Positions 1 to 8,994 of a DNA stretch of 64,000 nt are shown here, piece by piece (position 1 is the first letter of the stretch; each line of letters opens with the position of its first letter). The notes beneath the pieces were generated by a model. The model was not told the DNA's origin and did not search any database. It was given only the letters and a program-made list of their open reading frames with translations. A program made the position numbers and the translations under genes. The stretch comes from Anoplolepis gracilipes (taxonomy: Eukaryota; Arthropoda; Insecta; Hymenoptera; Formicidae), in NCBI RefSeq assembly GCF_047496725.1, contig NC_132980.1:4392572-4456571 (forward strand). The letters are read 5' to 3'.

Positions 1-30
1 CACACAAAAATAGAGAGAGAGAAAAAAAAA

Positions 31-1084
31 ATGGAAAACGTGCAGCAGAAAGAACGCGACTTGTTGGAGCGTTCCCACCAAGTCACCACATTGGGTGAAT
101 ATTTTGGATGGCTGCAGCATTGCGAGGAGTTTATCGAAGAGCTTGAAGAACGCAGCCGTGTCAAGTGTCCGCGACTCTCAATCGAAAATAGACAATCTTT
201 GGTGACAAGAATTGCGCGACTCGAGGGTGCAAAAACTCGATTGCAGAGACAGTTTATACCTAGTGGTGGTGATTATAGTAGTGAAAATAACAAAATGGAA
301 AACGTGCAGCAGAAAGAACGCGACTTGTTGGAGCGTTCCCACCAAGTCACCACATTGGGTGAATATTTTGGATGGGTGCAGCATTGCGAGGAGTTTATCG
401 AAGAGCTTGAAGAACGCAGCCGTGTCAAGTGTCCGCGACTCTCAATCGAAAATAGACAATCTTTGGTGACAAGAATTGCGCGACTCGAGGGTGCAAAAAC
501 TCGATTGCAGAGACAGTTTATACCTAGTGGTGGTGATTATAGTAGTGAAAATAACAAAATGGAAAACGTGCAGCAGAAAGAACGCGACTTGTTGGAGCGT
601 TCCCACCAAGTCACCACATTGGGTGAATATTTTGGATGGGTGCAGCATTGCGAGGAGTTTATCGAAGAGCTTGAAGAACGCAGCCGTGTCAAGTGTCCGC
701 GACTCTCAATCGAAAATAGACAATCTTTGGTGACAAGAATTGCGCGACTCGAGGGTGCAAAAACTCGATTGCAGAGACAGTTTATACCTAGTGGTGGTGA
801 TTATAGTAGTGAAAATAACAAAATGGAAAACGTGCAGCAGAAAGAACGCGACTTGTTGGAGCGTTCCCACCAAGTCACCACATTGGGTGAATATTTTGGA
901 TGGGTGCAGCATTGCGAGGAGTTTATCGAAGAGCTTGAAGAACGCAGCCGTGTCAAGCGTCCGCGACTCTCAATCGGAAATAGACAATCTTTGGTGACAA
1001 GAATTGCGCGACTCGAGGGTGCAAAAACTCGATTGCAGAGACAGTTTATACCTAGTGGTGGTGATTATAGTAGTGAAAATAACT
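31..1084 (+). repeat. Four 264-bp in-frame tandem repeats at the polB 5' end
   Basis: Units start at 31, 295, 559 and 823. Each encodes 88 residues and each begins with its own ATG. Differences are minimal: a Leu/Val change in unit 1, and Cys-to-Arg and Glu-to-Gly changes in unit 4. The last unit leads into unique coding sequence at about 1,084. The high identity implies recent duplication or gene conversion; an assembly artefact cannot be excluded from sequence alone. Confidence 0.97.
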
Positions 1085-1919
1085 CGGAGAGACTCATATG
1101 GCGAGAGATTGATACGGCGTTTGAGAGCCGCATCTTGACTGGTGCGGTTATAAATTATAATCACATCGAACCTCGTCAATTTTTGGAAGATGCGAGTGAC
1201 ATTGTGCTCGAGCACGTGCGAGACGTTATGCAAAAACATAACAGTGTGAAAGTGAATACAGTGTTTAACGGCGAGTTTGTGGCGGGCGATAAGCATGCCA
1301 ATAAATCAATCAATACGAGAAACTGTGAACTCTTACATACATCCGATTTACGCGAGTGGTATGAGCGGCGAGTCGTCGAGCCAATCCTTGCATCGCTCGA
1401 AGAATTTCAGGAACGCGATAGCGGATGGGCATTATCGCGTATACTAAATTTGATTGTAAATATAAATAAATATAATCCTATGCGCGCCGGATGTTACGTG
1501 CAATTATCGCGAAAGATAATAGTGAAACGAGCAGTGGTTAACGTGCAATCTAAAGACAATGCATGTTTTGCGTGGGCGGTAGTGGCTGCTCTGTATCCAG
1601 CTGAAAGATACACACACCGACAATCATCGTACCCGCATTATACAACAGTACTAAATTTCCAAGATATTGAGTTCCCAGTCACTCTTAATCAAATTAAAAA
1701 ATTTGAAATTTATAATGACATTTCAATCAACGTGTACAGTTTTGAAAACGAAAACATTGTCCCTATTCACCTTACGGAGCAAAAGAGAGACAAGCACGTC
1801 AACTTGCTCTACGTGCAAGATGCGCAAAATATCGGACATTTTGCATGGATCAAGAATCTATCTAGACTTGTTAGTATGCAACTCAGCAAACACAAGACTA
1901 AAAAATATATCTGCGATCG
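31..1919 (+). CDS. polB: Protein-primed DNA polymerase B, exon 1 (N-terminal part)
   Basis: This exon encodes the first 629 codons plus two bases of the element's replicative polymerase. Residues 1-352 are four 88-residue tandem repeats rich in Glu, Arg and Gln, likely helical. The remainder is the non-catalytic N-terminal region found in insect Polinton polymerases, with the recognisable stretch around INKYNPMR (about residue 487) and WIKNLSRLVS near the end. The reading frame would continue to a stop at 1,954-1,956, but a consensus donor (GTATGT) at 1,920 and an acceptor at 1,992 allow fusion to the downstream frame that holds the conserved cysteine finger and the exonuclease motifs. The ATG at 31 is the first available; any of the four repeated ATGs could serve. 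Family identity is secure; function of the repeats is unknown. Confidence 0.9.
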
Positions 1920-1992
1920 GTATGTATATTTAATAAAACTGTCTAAAAATATTTAAAACAAGGATATAAAAATTTTAACTTTTATTTTACAG
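1920..1992 (+). other. 73-bp GT-AG intron in polB
   Basis: The donor is GTATGT at 1,920 and the acceptor is TTTTACAG ending at 1,992, preceded by a pyrimidine-rich, AT-rich tract. The intron contains in-frame stops. It splits an Arg codon (two bases before, one after), and the flanking residues are those conserved in insect Polinton polymerases, including a Cys-His finger beginning directly after the junction. Confidence 0.88.
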
Positions 1993-4543
1993 ATGCATGC
2001 ACTATTTTCACTCGGTCGAGAAATTACAATCACATACAGTAGACTGTGGAAAGATGAACGACTGCGCTATCCGATTACCGAGCGATAAGGATAAGTGGCT
2101 CGCATTCACCAACTACAACAGGAAGGAGCGACTACCTTTCGTCGTGTACGCCGACCTGGAGTGCGTTTTGGTGAAAAAAGAAGAAAATTTTTATCAACAT
2201 CATCAAGTATTTAGTATGGCTTATTATGTACATTGCTCGTAGGATAATTCGTTATCCGCGTATCATTCTCGTCGCGAAGCCAATTGCGTTGCATGGTTCA
2301 CCGACGAACTTAAAAATTTGGCGCAACGTGTAGAAAATATTTTAACAACCAATGTCCCCATGGTAAATTTAACGCAAAATGAATGGAAAGAATTTCGAAG
2401 TGCGACTCAGTGTCATATATGTGAGAAACCATTCGTAGAAGATGATACGCGCGTACGCGATCATTGTCATTTGACCGGGCGGTACAGAGGTCCCGCGCAT
2501 TCAAATTGCAATCTAAATTACAAAGAATCTTTTTGCATTCCAATAGTATTTCACAATTTATCTGGTTATGATTCTCACTTTATAATCGAGGAAATAGCCA
2601 CAGCGTTCGAAGGGGGAATCGATTTACTTCCGATAACAAAAGAAAAATATATTTCATTTACAAAACATGTTAAAGGTACGAAAAACAAACCGGGAAATCA
2701 CATTAAATTACGTTTCATAGATTCATATAAATTTCTCACAACAAGTCTCGACAAATTGGCGTCTTTTCTGAGCAAGGATAAACTCAAAATTTTACAATCG
2801 GAATATAAAAATTTATCCGCCGAAGATTTCAATTTATTAACAAGAAAAGGTGTCTTCCCGTACGAGTACATTGACTGCGTAGATAAATTGCAAGATGTGT
2901 GTTTACCATCACGAGAATCATTTTACAGTTCCTTGACAGGTAACACAGTATCTGAGAGCGATTACGCGCACGCTGAGATTGTGTGGAAGCGATTCTCCAT
3001 TCGAACGCTAGGCGAATATAGCGATCTGTATTTAAAAATCGATGTTTTGTTATTAGCAGACATTTTTGAAAATTTCCGAGAGAGTTGTATCAAGAGTTAT
3101 GGGCTCGACCCCGCGTATTACTATACTCTTCCCGGTTACACGTGGGACGCCATGTTAAAGTATACGAAAATTATATTTGAATTACTCACAAACATTGACA
3201 TGGTTATGTTTATCGAACGAGGTATACGCGGTGGTCTGAGTCAATGTTCCAATAGGTACGCGCGTGCTAATAACAAGTACATGCAGTCGTATGACTTATC
3301 AAAACCATCAACGTACTTGATGTATTTCGATGTTAATAATTTATACGGATGGGCAATGTGTCAACCATTGCCCTACGCCGATTTTCAGTGGGTCGATAAT
3401 GTTTCCAATTTTGATGTATCATCGATCGCGCTCGATTCGTCTACAGGCTACATCCTCGAAGTCGATCTCGAGTATCCGCAGCATCTTCACGATTCGCACA
3501 CTGACCTACCGTTTTGTCCGACACACGACAAACCACCCGGCAAGCGCGAGGGCAAGCTTCTCGCAACCGTATACGATAAGAAGCGTTACGTGATACACTA
3601 CCGCAACCTGCAGCAATGTTCACGTCACGGTCTTCGTGTTACAAAAATTCATCGTATATTACAATTCACTCAATCTCCGTGGCTCCGTACTTATATAGAA
3701 CTCAACACAAAATTTAGAACACTGGCAAAAAATGATTTTGAAAAAAATTTGTACAAACTAATGAATAATGCAGTGTTTGGCAAAACGATGGAAAATGTGC
3801 GCAATCGCGTAGATGTTAAACTTTTAACAAAATGGGACGGAAGGTACGGCGCAGAGGCATTGATTGCAAAACCAAATTTTCATAGCAGAAGCATTTTTTC
3901 GGAAAATCTAATCGCTGTAGAATTACGTAAACTCGAGGTGAAATTCTACAAACCAATTTACGTAGGTATGTGTATTCTCGATATATCCAAGACATGTTTG
4001 TACGAATTTCACCACGATTATATGGTACCAATGTATCGGGAGAGATGCAAAGTCATGTACACTGATACGGATAGTCTTATATATCACATTGAGTGCGACG
4101 ATGTGTACGAGAATATGAAACGCGACATCAGCAGATTTGATACGAGCGACTATGCGACAGACAATGCGTACGGTATACCGCTCGTGAATAAAAAGGTACC
4201 GGGTCTAATGAAGGATGAAAACAACGGTACCATAATGACTGAATTTGTCGGGCTTAGAGCAAAAATGTATGCGTTGCGCGTAAATGGTAAGAAGGATACG
4301 AAAAAGGTAAAAGGCGTCAAGAGTAACGTTGTTGCGAGAACGATAACGTTTGACGATTACACGCGGTGTTTGAACGAAGAGATTGAAATAACGCGTAGTC
4401 AATCGTGTATAAGATCAAAATTACACAAGGTATACACCATTCGCGAAACAAAAATTGCTCTAAGTCCGTACGACGACAAGCGGTATATCGTACCTACAAC
4501 TATTGATACGTTACCGTGGGGACATTATAAGATATCTTTATAA
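1993..4543 (+). CDS. polB: DNA polymerase B, exon 2 (exonuclease and polymerase domains), with one in-frame stop
   Basis: This is the catalytic part of the polymerase. In order: Exo I motif YADLEC near 2,147; a Cys/His finger with CHIC and DHCHLTGRYRGP at about 2,410-2,512, of the endonuclease VII-like type often found in these polymerases; Exo II NLSGYD near 2,550; Exo III YLKIDV near 3,030; Pol A FDVNNLYGW near 3,330; Pol B KLMNNAVFGK near 3,765; Pol C YTDTDS near 4,057. All catalytic acidic residues appear present. A single TAG at 2,240-2,242 interrupts the frame without shifting it; sequence on both sides is in the same phase and matches the family. As sequenced the product would be truncated before the polymerase domain unless the stop is read through. 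The frame ends at 4,543 and converges on the integrase gene. Confidence 0.93.
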
Positions 4544-4698
4544 AATATAAATGTGTGCGTGATTTTTTTTTTCTTGTATGTATATTTCATATTTTATATA
4601 TTGTAATGACTATTGGAAAGGATGTATTAATAAAGATTTTGTATGTTTCCAATATTTCATATATTTTTTATATTGAATACATTGTATTTCTTATAAAA
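4544..4698. other. Short convergent intergenic region
   Basis: About 155 bp of AT-rich sequence between the 3' ends of polB and the integrase. An AATAAA at about 4,628 on the plus strand could serve as polB polyadenylation signal. Nothing else recognised. Confidence 0.5.
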
Positions 4699-5688
4699 TT
4701 AAATTACATGATCCTTATGTACCCAAGAATTGTGTGAGCTATCAAATCCCAACCATTTCACGTAAACCTCGTCACCCCTCCTGCGCAGTACTTTCTCCAC
4801 GAGATACACATCTGGATAATTCGCGCGATGCAACTCGTGCTCGTAAAATGCTCCAGCGATAGATTTTTTGCGATAATCCTCGAGTAGATATGTTACGGGA
4901 TTAGTATGTTGCACTTTAACAATCTTAAACACCTCGGTTGTCCAATTTGGTGTGTAACCCTTTTCGAAAAGTTTTTTGTATTTGCTAACGCGTACCAGGT
5001 CACCTACTTTAAACTTTGCAGGAGCAGCAATTTTTATACTGTTGTATACTGTATTTAAAAGTCTATCAGCGATCGTGGGAGTAACATCGATAGGTCTCAT
5101 ATTGATAGTGCGATGTTTTCGCGCGTTATATTCTGCAACGAGTCGGGATAGCGCGTCGATCCACTTGTAAGTTCCGTTCAGCGTAAACATCTTCCACATG
5201 TCGTTCTTCAGCGTGCGATTGAATCGCTCGACGACAGACGCCTTCAATACCGAATATGTGGAATAGTGATTAATGTTATGTTTCCGTATAAGCCGTTGCA
5301 CATCGGTATTGTAAAATTCCTTCCCGTTATCAGTTTGTATGTTTTTCGGGCATCTCTTGCTATCTCGAATTATTTTGGCGATTGCATCAGCCGTCTCCCT
5401 TCCACCTTTACTCTTGAGTGGTGCAGCCCATGCATACTTGCTCAACACATCGATGACGGTGAGTATGTAGTGGTAACCTTTGTTGAAACGAGAATACGGA
5501 CGCATCTCGACGATGTCGGCTTGCCACAGATCATCGTATCCCCGCACTATGACGTGTCTTCGGGGAAAATTTTTTCTCGCTGGCGCATGCAGTTCGTTCA
5601 CCAACTGTCGTCTCTCCAAACTATGTTGATTCTTTGCTTTGTCAGTTTTTCTCGATGTCCGTTTGTTGTTCGCATTTTTTTCACTCAT
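4699..5688 (-). CDS. int: Retroviral-type integrase with C-terminal chromodomain
   Basis: A 329-residue protein that would insert the linear element DNA into the host genome. The rve core has the acidic triad Asp58 (in WQADIVEM), Asp120 (in IQTDNGKEF) and Glu154 (in VVERFNRT), with 33 residues between the last two. The Lys-rich N-terminus (residues 1-45) contains the LHAPARKNFPRR stretch that precedes the core in Polinton integrases. Residues about 295-329 form a chromodomain-like end (VYVKWLGF), a module that may guide insertion to particular chromatin (known for related integrases; inference here). The frame is intact from the ATG at 5,688. The gene is convergent with polB. Confidence 0.95.
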   Translation of the reverse strand: MSEKNANNKRTSRKTDKAKNQHSLERRQLVNELHAPARKNFPRRHVIVRGYDDLWQADIVEMRPYSRFNKGYHYILTVIDVLSKYAWAAPLKSKGGRETADAIAKIIRDSKRCPKNIQTDNGKEFYNTDVQRLIRKHNINHYSTYSVLKASVVERFNRTLKNDMWKMFTLNGTYKWIDALSRLVAEYNARKHRTINMRPIDVTPTIADRLLNTVYNSIKIAAPAKFKVGDLVRVSKYKKLFEKGYTPNWTTEVFKIVKVQHTNPVTYLLEDYRKKSIAGAFYEHELHRANYPDVYLVEKVLRRRGDEVYVKWLGFDSSHNSWVHKDHVI

Positions 5689-5704
5689 TTTCGTTTATCG
5701 CTTT

Positions 5705-5908
5705 TAATAGCCGTTCTTGACCTGTTCTGACCTGTTCTGACCTGTTCTGACCTGTTCTTGACCTGTTCTGACCTGTTCTTGACCTGTTCTGACCTGTTCT
5801 GACCTGTTCTTGACCTGTTCTTGGCCTGTTCTTGACCTGTTCTGACCTGTTCTTGGCCTGTTCTTGACCTGTTCTGACCTGTTCTTGACCTGTTCTTGAC
5901 CTGTTCAC
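5705..5908. repeat. Minisatellite of 10/11-bp units
   Basis: About 19 head-to-tail copies of CCTGTTCTGA (10 bp) or CCTGTTCTTGA (11 bp), with a few C-to-G changes. The mixed 10/11 period makes the reading frame drift, so two minus-strand frames stay open as Arg/Thr/Gly/Gln/Asn-rich repeats. It directly abuts the integrase start and appears to be an expanded, degenerate part of the longer repeat seen at 5,905-6,300. Confidence 0.95.
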
Positions 5909-6189
5909 CGCCGTCCTTCACCCATTCGAAAATCGTTCTTGACCCGTTCGCAGCCTTTTTCACAGTCGTTTTTGACTCGTTCGTAGCCGCTTCTGACCCG
6001 TTCGTAGCCTCGTTCACAGACGTCTTTTGACCGATCGTAGGAGTTCTTGAGTTGTTTGTAACCTTGAGTGTAGCCGTTAAGAACGTGTTCGTAGCCTCGT
6101 TCGCAGCCCTGCTTGAGATGCTGATAGCCTCGTTCGAAGCTGTTGCAGCTGCTGCTGGGTCGTTCACTGCCACTGCCACTGCCACTCAT
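5905..6189 (-). CDS. Heptad-repeat protein of unknown function, possibly degenerate
   Basis: A 94-residue frame starting at the ATG at 6,189 with a Ser/Gly-rich start, followed by repeats around ERGYERVRSGYERVKND with a seven-residue spacing of Tyr/Cys and Val. Such spacing suggests a coiled coil or fibrous stalk. An overlapping second frame (start near 6,185) is also open but is Ala/Asn/Thr-rich and looks like the shadow. The repeat pattern continues upstream to 6,300 in the same strand, so the original protein may have been longer and joined to the fibre-like gene at 6,304-6,666. No enzyme signature. No secure homologue recognised. Confidence 0.5.
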   Translation of the reverse strand: MSGSGSGSERPSSSCNSFERGYQHLKQGCERGYEHVLNGYTQGYKQLKNSYDRSKDVCERGYERVRSGYERVKNDCEKGCERVKNDFRMGEGRR

Positions 6190-6303
6190 TGTAGTTTAGA
6201 TAGCAGTTCGATAATTCTTCGTAGCTGTTCAATAATTGTTCGCAGCCGTTCTATAATCCTTCGTAGCTGTTCGATAACTGTTTGATAGCCGCTCCTAACC
6301 CGT
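6190..6303 (-). repeat. Degenerate 33-bp repeat potentially encoding an amphipathic coil
   Basis: On the minus strand the stretch reads as an open frame of alternating IIEQLRR and IIERLRT units of 11 residues, framed by 33-bp DNA repeats. It has no ATG of its own, begins just after the stop of the 6,304-6,666 gene in another frame and runs up to the next ATG. It is probably a decayed extension of the neighbouring repeat protein. Confidence 0.6.
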
Positions 6304-6666
6304 TTACTGATGCTCATTTAGGTTGATAGCTGTTTCTGAGTTAGCGTTAGCCGGGCGTTGAAATTCGTTTAGCACAATCTGTATTGCTCGCACGTCCTTC
6401 TCAAGCGAAATCAGCTTCTCGTCTGATTCTTTCTGTTGATTCATTAATCTTTTAACGCAGGACTCCACGTACTGTTTGTTGACGGCATCGGTGTCAGCCT
6501 CTGGTTGCGCTACACGGCAAATCTTACGTGACCTTGCATCGAAGTCTGTAACGACGCGACACAAAGCGTTTTCGTGCACATAACTTTTTACCAATCTATC
6601 CCAAGAACCGTTTGTGCCGGTTGCATCATTTCTTGGATCGAATAATCCAAATTTGTTGATAGGCAT
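6304..6666 (-). CDS. Small fibre-like/coiled-coil Polinton protein
   Basis: A 120-residue protein beginning MPINKFGLFD; I chose the ATG at 6,666 because the frame open to 6,693 starts with GTG. The central part contains ADTDAVNKQYVE, a motif shared with trunk regions of viral and phage fibre proteins, followed by a predicted coiled coil (residues about 70-105). The type recurs in insect Polintons, where its role is unproven; a fibre or spike stalk is my inference. It lies between the repeat region and the large unknown protein in the leftward block. Confidence 0.7.
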   Translation of the reverse strand: MPINKFGLFDPRNDATGTNGSWDRLVKSYVHENALCRVVTDFDARSRKICRVAQPEADTDAVNKQYVESCVKRLMNQQKESDEKLISLEKDVRAIQIVLNEFQRPANANSETAINLNEHQ

Positions 6667-6732
6667 TTTTTCTGATGCTTCGTAAAGTGTCACGCAACGC
6701 TGATCGACTGATTAGTTTTGTCGAGACACCAT

Positions 6733-7803
6733 TTAATTTATAATAATTCCTGCTTCACGAAGTTCCTCGATGATCGACTGGATCTCGTTGTCGTGAGCGT
6801 TGTGACCAGCTTGGCGCGAAGCGTTGAGCAATCGTAGCCGATCCACTAGTTCGTTGGGATTGTCCCAGTACACGTAATCAATCATATTGTTGGTTAGCGT
6901 CATAGCGCGAGGCATAGATATCCCCCCTCCAGATTTTGTATTTTTCGATTCGAGCGACATCAACGGTGCAATTATATGTTTGTACTTGTACCCCCTGTTA
7001 CCCTTCAAATGGCCCTGCGCATCATAATCGCGTCTATGCGCGTTCGTCACCAATAATATGCTCTTGTATTTTTCCAAATCGTCCCCCCTCGTGTAAAGTT
7101 CGTCATCAGGAATTCTCTTGAAGATCAACTCGTACAATCCTGGCGTTCCAATGTACCGCACGTCGTCTATGATAATAGAGTCATCTTTGTTGATGTTGAA
7201 TTGTTTGTTGCCGAGTCGCAGTTCATTCTTTCTGTCAAAATAGACTCCATACACATGATCAATCTCGTGATTTTTGTCGCCACTAAACAAAGCGCCTATG
7301 TACTTTTGCCCAAGTGGCCCAAAGTACTCCTGCAACGTTTCTTGAACTTCCGGCGTTTGTAACTTGTTTCGAACAAACGATGATTCGAGCATGTTGCCCG
7401 AGGTTTCGAAAACATCTTCGTTTACGCTTGTTGGTGCGGTTAACGGCGTAGAGGCTATCGACGGTTCATACAGTAAAACGTCCGATCGTTTTCTTTTTTT
7501 CGGTGTCGCATCTTCCTCTTTCTCTTTCTCTACCTCCTCATCTTTAGCCTCTTCCTTCTCATCCTCCTTGTATCGCTTGATTTTAATCTTTGCGCTACTC
7601 TCCGACTTATTTTTCACCGCGAACGAGTTGTCGACAATCTTTTGCAGCGGCTCGATAATAGGTTTAAAATGGGTCTTGACCGCGATATCGTCATCGATGT
7701 TACCGGTCTTCAAAGCGCGATGTTTCTTGCGGATCGATTCGCTCGTTTTCGCAATCTCCTTCGCCATCTTTTCACGCTCGCGAATATTATCGCTCCCAGC
7801 CAT
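6733..7803 (-). CDS. Conserved insect Polinton protein of unknown function
   Basis: A 356-residue protein. The first ATG is at 7,803; the open frame further upstream starts only with GTG. Residues about 1-135 are charged and low-complexity (Lys/Glu-rich, with a KKRKR nuclear-localisation-like cluster). The C-terminal half is compact and conserved in insect genomes, with YKYKHIIAPL, a Gly-rich SGGGISMPR and the end motif YWDNPNELVDRL ... EIQSIIEELREAGII. I associate this with a domain of unknown function common in ants (possibly DUF8207; not checked). No catalytic motif seen. Its place between fibre-like protein and ATPase suggests a virion or assembly role. Confidence 0.8.
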   Translation of the reverse strand: MAGSDNIREREKMAKEIAKTSESIRKKHRALKTGNIDDDIAVKTHFKPIIEPLQKIVDNSFAVKNKSESSAKIKIKRYKEDEKEEAKDEEVEKEKEEDATPKKRKRSDVLLYEPSIASTPLTAPTSVNEDVFETSGNMLESSFVRNKLQTPEVQETLQEYFGPLGQKYIGALFSGDKNHEIDHVYGVYFDRKNELRLGNKQFNINKDDSIIIDDVRYIGTPGLYELIFKRIPDDELYTRGDDLEKYKSILLVTNAHRRDYDAQGHLKGNRGYKYKHIIAPLMSLESKNTKSGGGISMPRAMTLTNNMIDYVYWDNPNELVDRLRLLNASRQAGHNAHDNEIQSIIEELREAGIIIN

Positions 7804-7862
7804 ATCGATAGAGAGTGTTGAACGCTCGCGTTTCACCCCTCACGACAGAATGTAGGCAACGA

Positions 7863-8570
7863 CTAATCATTTTGTGGTATCGCAAACACGTTAAATCCGT
7901 TTCTGTATCGCCCGTTTGTAAGCAAGCTATCCTTGTCTATCACGAGAAATCCATACTTTTGCTGCCAACAAGTACGACATAACTCACTGAAATCCTCGTA
8001 TGACATGTCGGTATTCACGTGATCGTTGTACACGTGTTTCAAGTTGGTGCCATCCTGTTTAAACAAGATTAGCAGGTTCGCATTGTCGCGTAAAAGATGT
8101 TTCGGTATTCTCGCGTATGTCTGGCAGAGATAGAAGCAGTCGACGTTCGAGTGGCGTCCCATTGAGAAATATTCTCTTATCGTATTTTGTTTGTCGCACG
8201 CCACGTCATCGAAAACGAAAATCGAGTTTGGACGTGCTTCGCTCGGTGGAATGACGTCACTGTTATTGGAGAATGTAAAATAGCCGATTTCATCGATCGA
8301 CGTTAACAAATTCTCCAAATATTGATATTTTGGCTGTTGCAGTGACTTTGAATACACGTACACATTTTCAAAGCGGACGCCGTGCGGGCTTTCTATCAAA
8401 CTAATCAACACGTTAGTTTTACCGCAATTCGAGGGGCCGCAAACGATTGCGCGTATAGTATTCGGCAGCATCGTACCGTGTCTACGCATCTCCGCATTGT
8501 CACCCATCGAGCGTAATCTGACGTCGTAATTTGTCACGCGTATCGCGAAAGGTTGTCGCACGAATTTCAT
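7863..8570 (-). CDS. A32-like (FtsK/HerA-type) DNA-packaging ATPase
   Basis: A 235-residue ATPase expected to pump element DNA into capsids. Walker A is GPSNCGKT (residues 45-52), Walker B is IFVFDD (117-122), followed by a CQT segment (149-151) in the sensor position. Length and motif spacing match Polinton ATPases. The frame is intact from the ATG at 8,570. It is the first gene of the leftward block and shares a 77-bp divergent promoter with the rightward block. Confidence 0.95.
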   Translation of the reverse strand: MKFVRQPFAIRVTNYDVRLRSMGDNAEMRRHGTMLPNTIRAIVCGPSNCGKTNVLISLIESPHGVRFENVYVYSKSLQQPKYQYLENLLTSIDEIGYFTFSNNSDVIPPSEARPNSIFVFDDVACDKQNTIREYFSMGRHSNVDCFYLCQTYARIPKHLLRDNANLLILFKQDGTNLKHVYNDHVNTDMSYEDFSELCRTCWQQKYGFLVIDKDSLLTNGRYRNGFNVFAIPQND

Positions 8571-8647
8571 TTTCCCACTTCCGATTCGGATCGCACGCCT
8601 GTCTATTTATAGCTGCGCGGAACTACAAAGTGTTCAGTAACGAAAAA
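8571..8647 (+). promoter_or_regulatory. Divergent promoter with TATA box and initiator
   Basis: Between two divergent start codons. On the plus strand TATTTATA lies at 8,604-8,611, and an initiator-like TCAGTA at 8,634-8,639, placing the box about 32 bp before the presumed start A (8,636). This agrees with arthropod RNA polymerase II core promoters. No clear minus-strand counterpart was identified. Confidence 0.65.
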
Positions 8648-8911
8648 ATGTTTGTCCTGCTATCAAGTCCTTACGATATTCTCGATTTGAGTGCCGAACA
8701 GCTACAGTTTGTATCTAAAGCAGTTTTATTGCGAATGTGTGGCAATCACGTCCACTACGTGTGGGACAAACTTCCGGAATACATAAAGGCGGATTCGGAG
8801 GTTCAGACCTATCGTCGCTGTTTCGAACATTACAATCAACCGTGGCAACAAACGCACATTGACGGTCCAGCGCCAATGATAAAAGATTGTCGTGAATGTC
8901 AACGCAAATAA
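8648..8911 (+). CDS. Small cysteine-containing protein of unknown function
   Basis: An 87-residue frame whose ATG at 8,648 follows the core promoter by 12 bp. It ends in a pattern of paired cysteines (CRRCF-like centre, CRECQRK end) that could bind zinc. The N-terminus (MFVLLSSPYDILDLSAEQL) is leucine-rich and likely helical. I do not recognise the family. Its 3' end lies within a 54-bp duplication that also provides the start of the next gene. Confidence 0.6.
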   Translation: MFVLLSSPYDILDLSAEQLQFVSKAVLLRMCGNHVHYVWDKLPEYIKADSEVQTYRRCFEHYNQPWQQTHIDGPAPMIKDCRECQRK

Positions 8912-8994
8912 GTAAAGGTCTATTAAATCGTGCGATAAATTTGTCGTGAATGTCACCGCAAATAGGCAGAGGTTTATTAAATCGTGCAATAAAC
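8888..8994 (+). repeat. 54-bp tandem duplication spanning the junction of two genes
   Basis: Two adjacent ~53-bp copies (about 8,888-8,940 and 8,941-8,994) differ at a handful of positions. Copy 2 carries the start of the phospholipase-protease gene. Copy 1 carries the same ATG and a similar 17-codon frame ending in TGA, which overlaps the end of the small upstream gene. Confidence 0.9.

Noticed and set aside
178..912. Three identical 68-residue minus-strand frames across the polB repeats
   Set aside because: They are antisense shadows of the 264-bp coding repeats.
5685..6185. 166-residue Ala/Asn/Thr-rich frame overlapping the heptad-repeat gene
   Set aside because: The overlapping frame has the regular coiled-coil pattern; this one changes character in the minisatellite and is probably the shadow.
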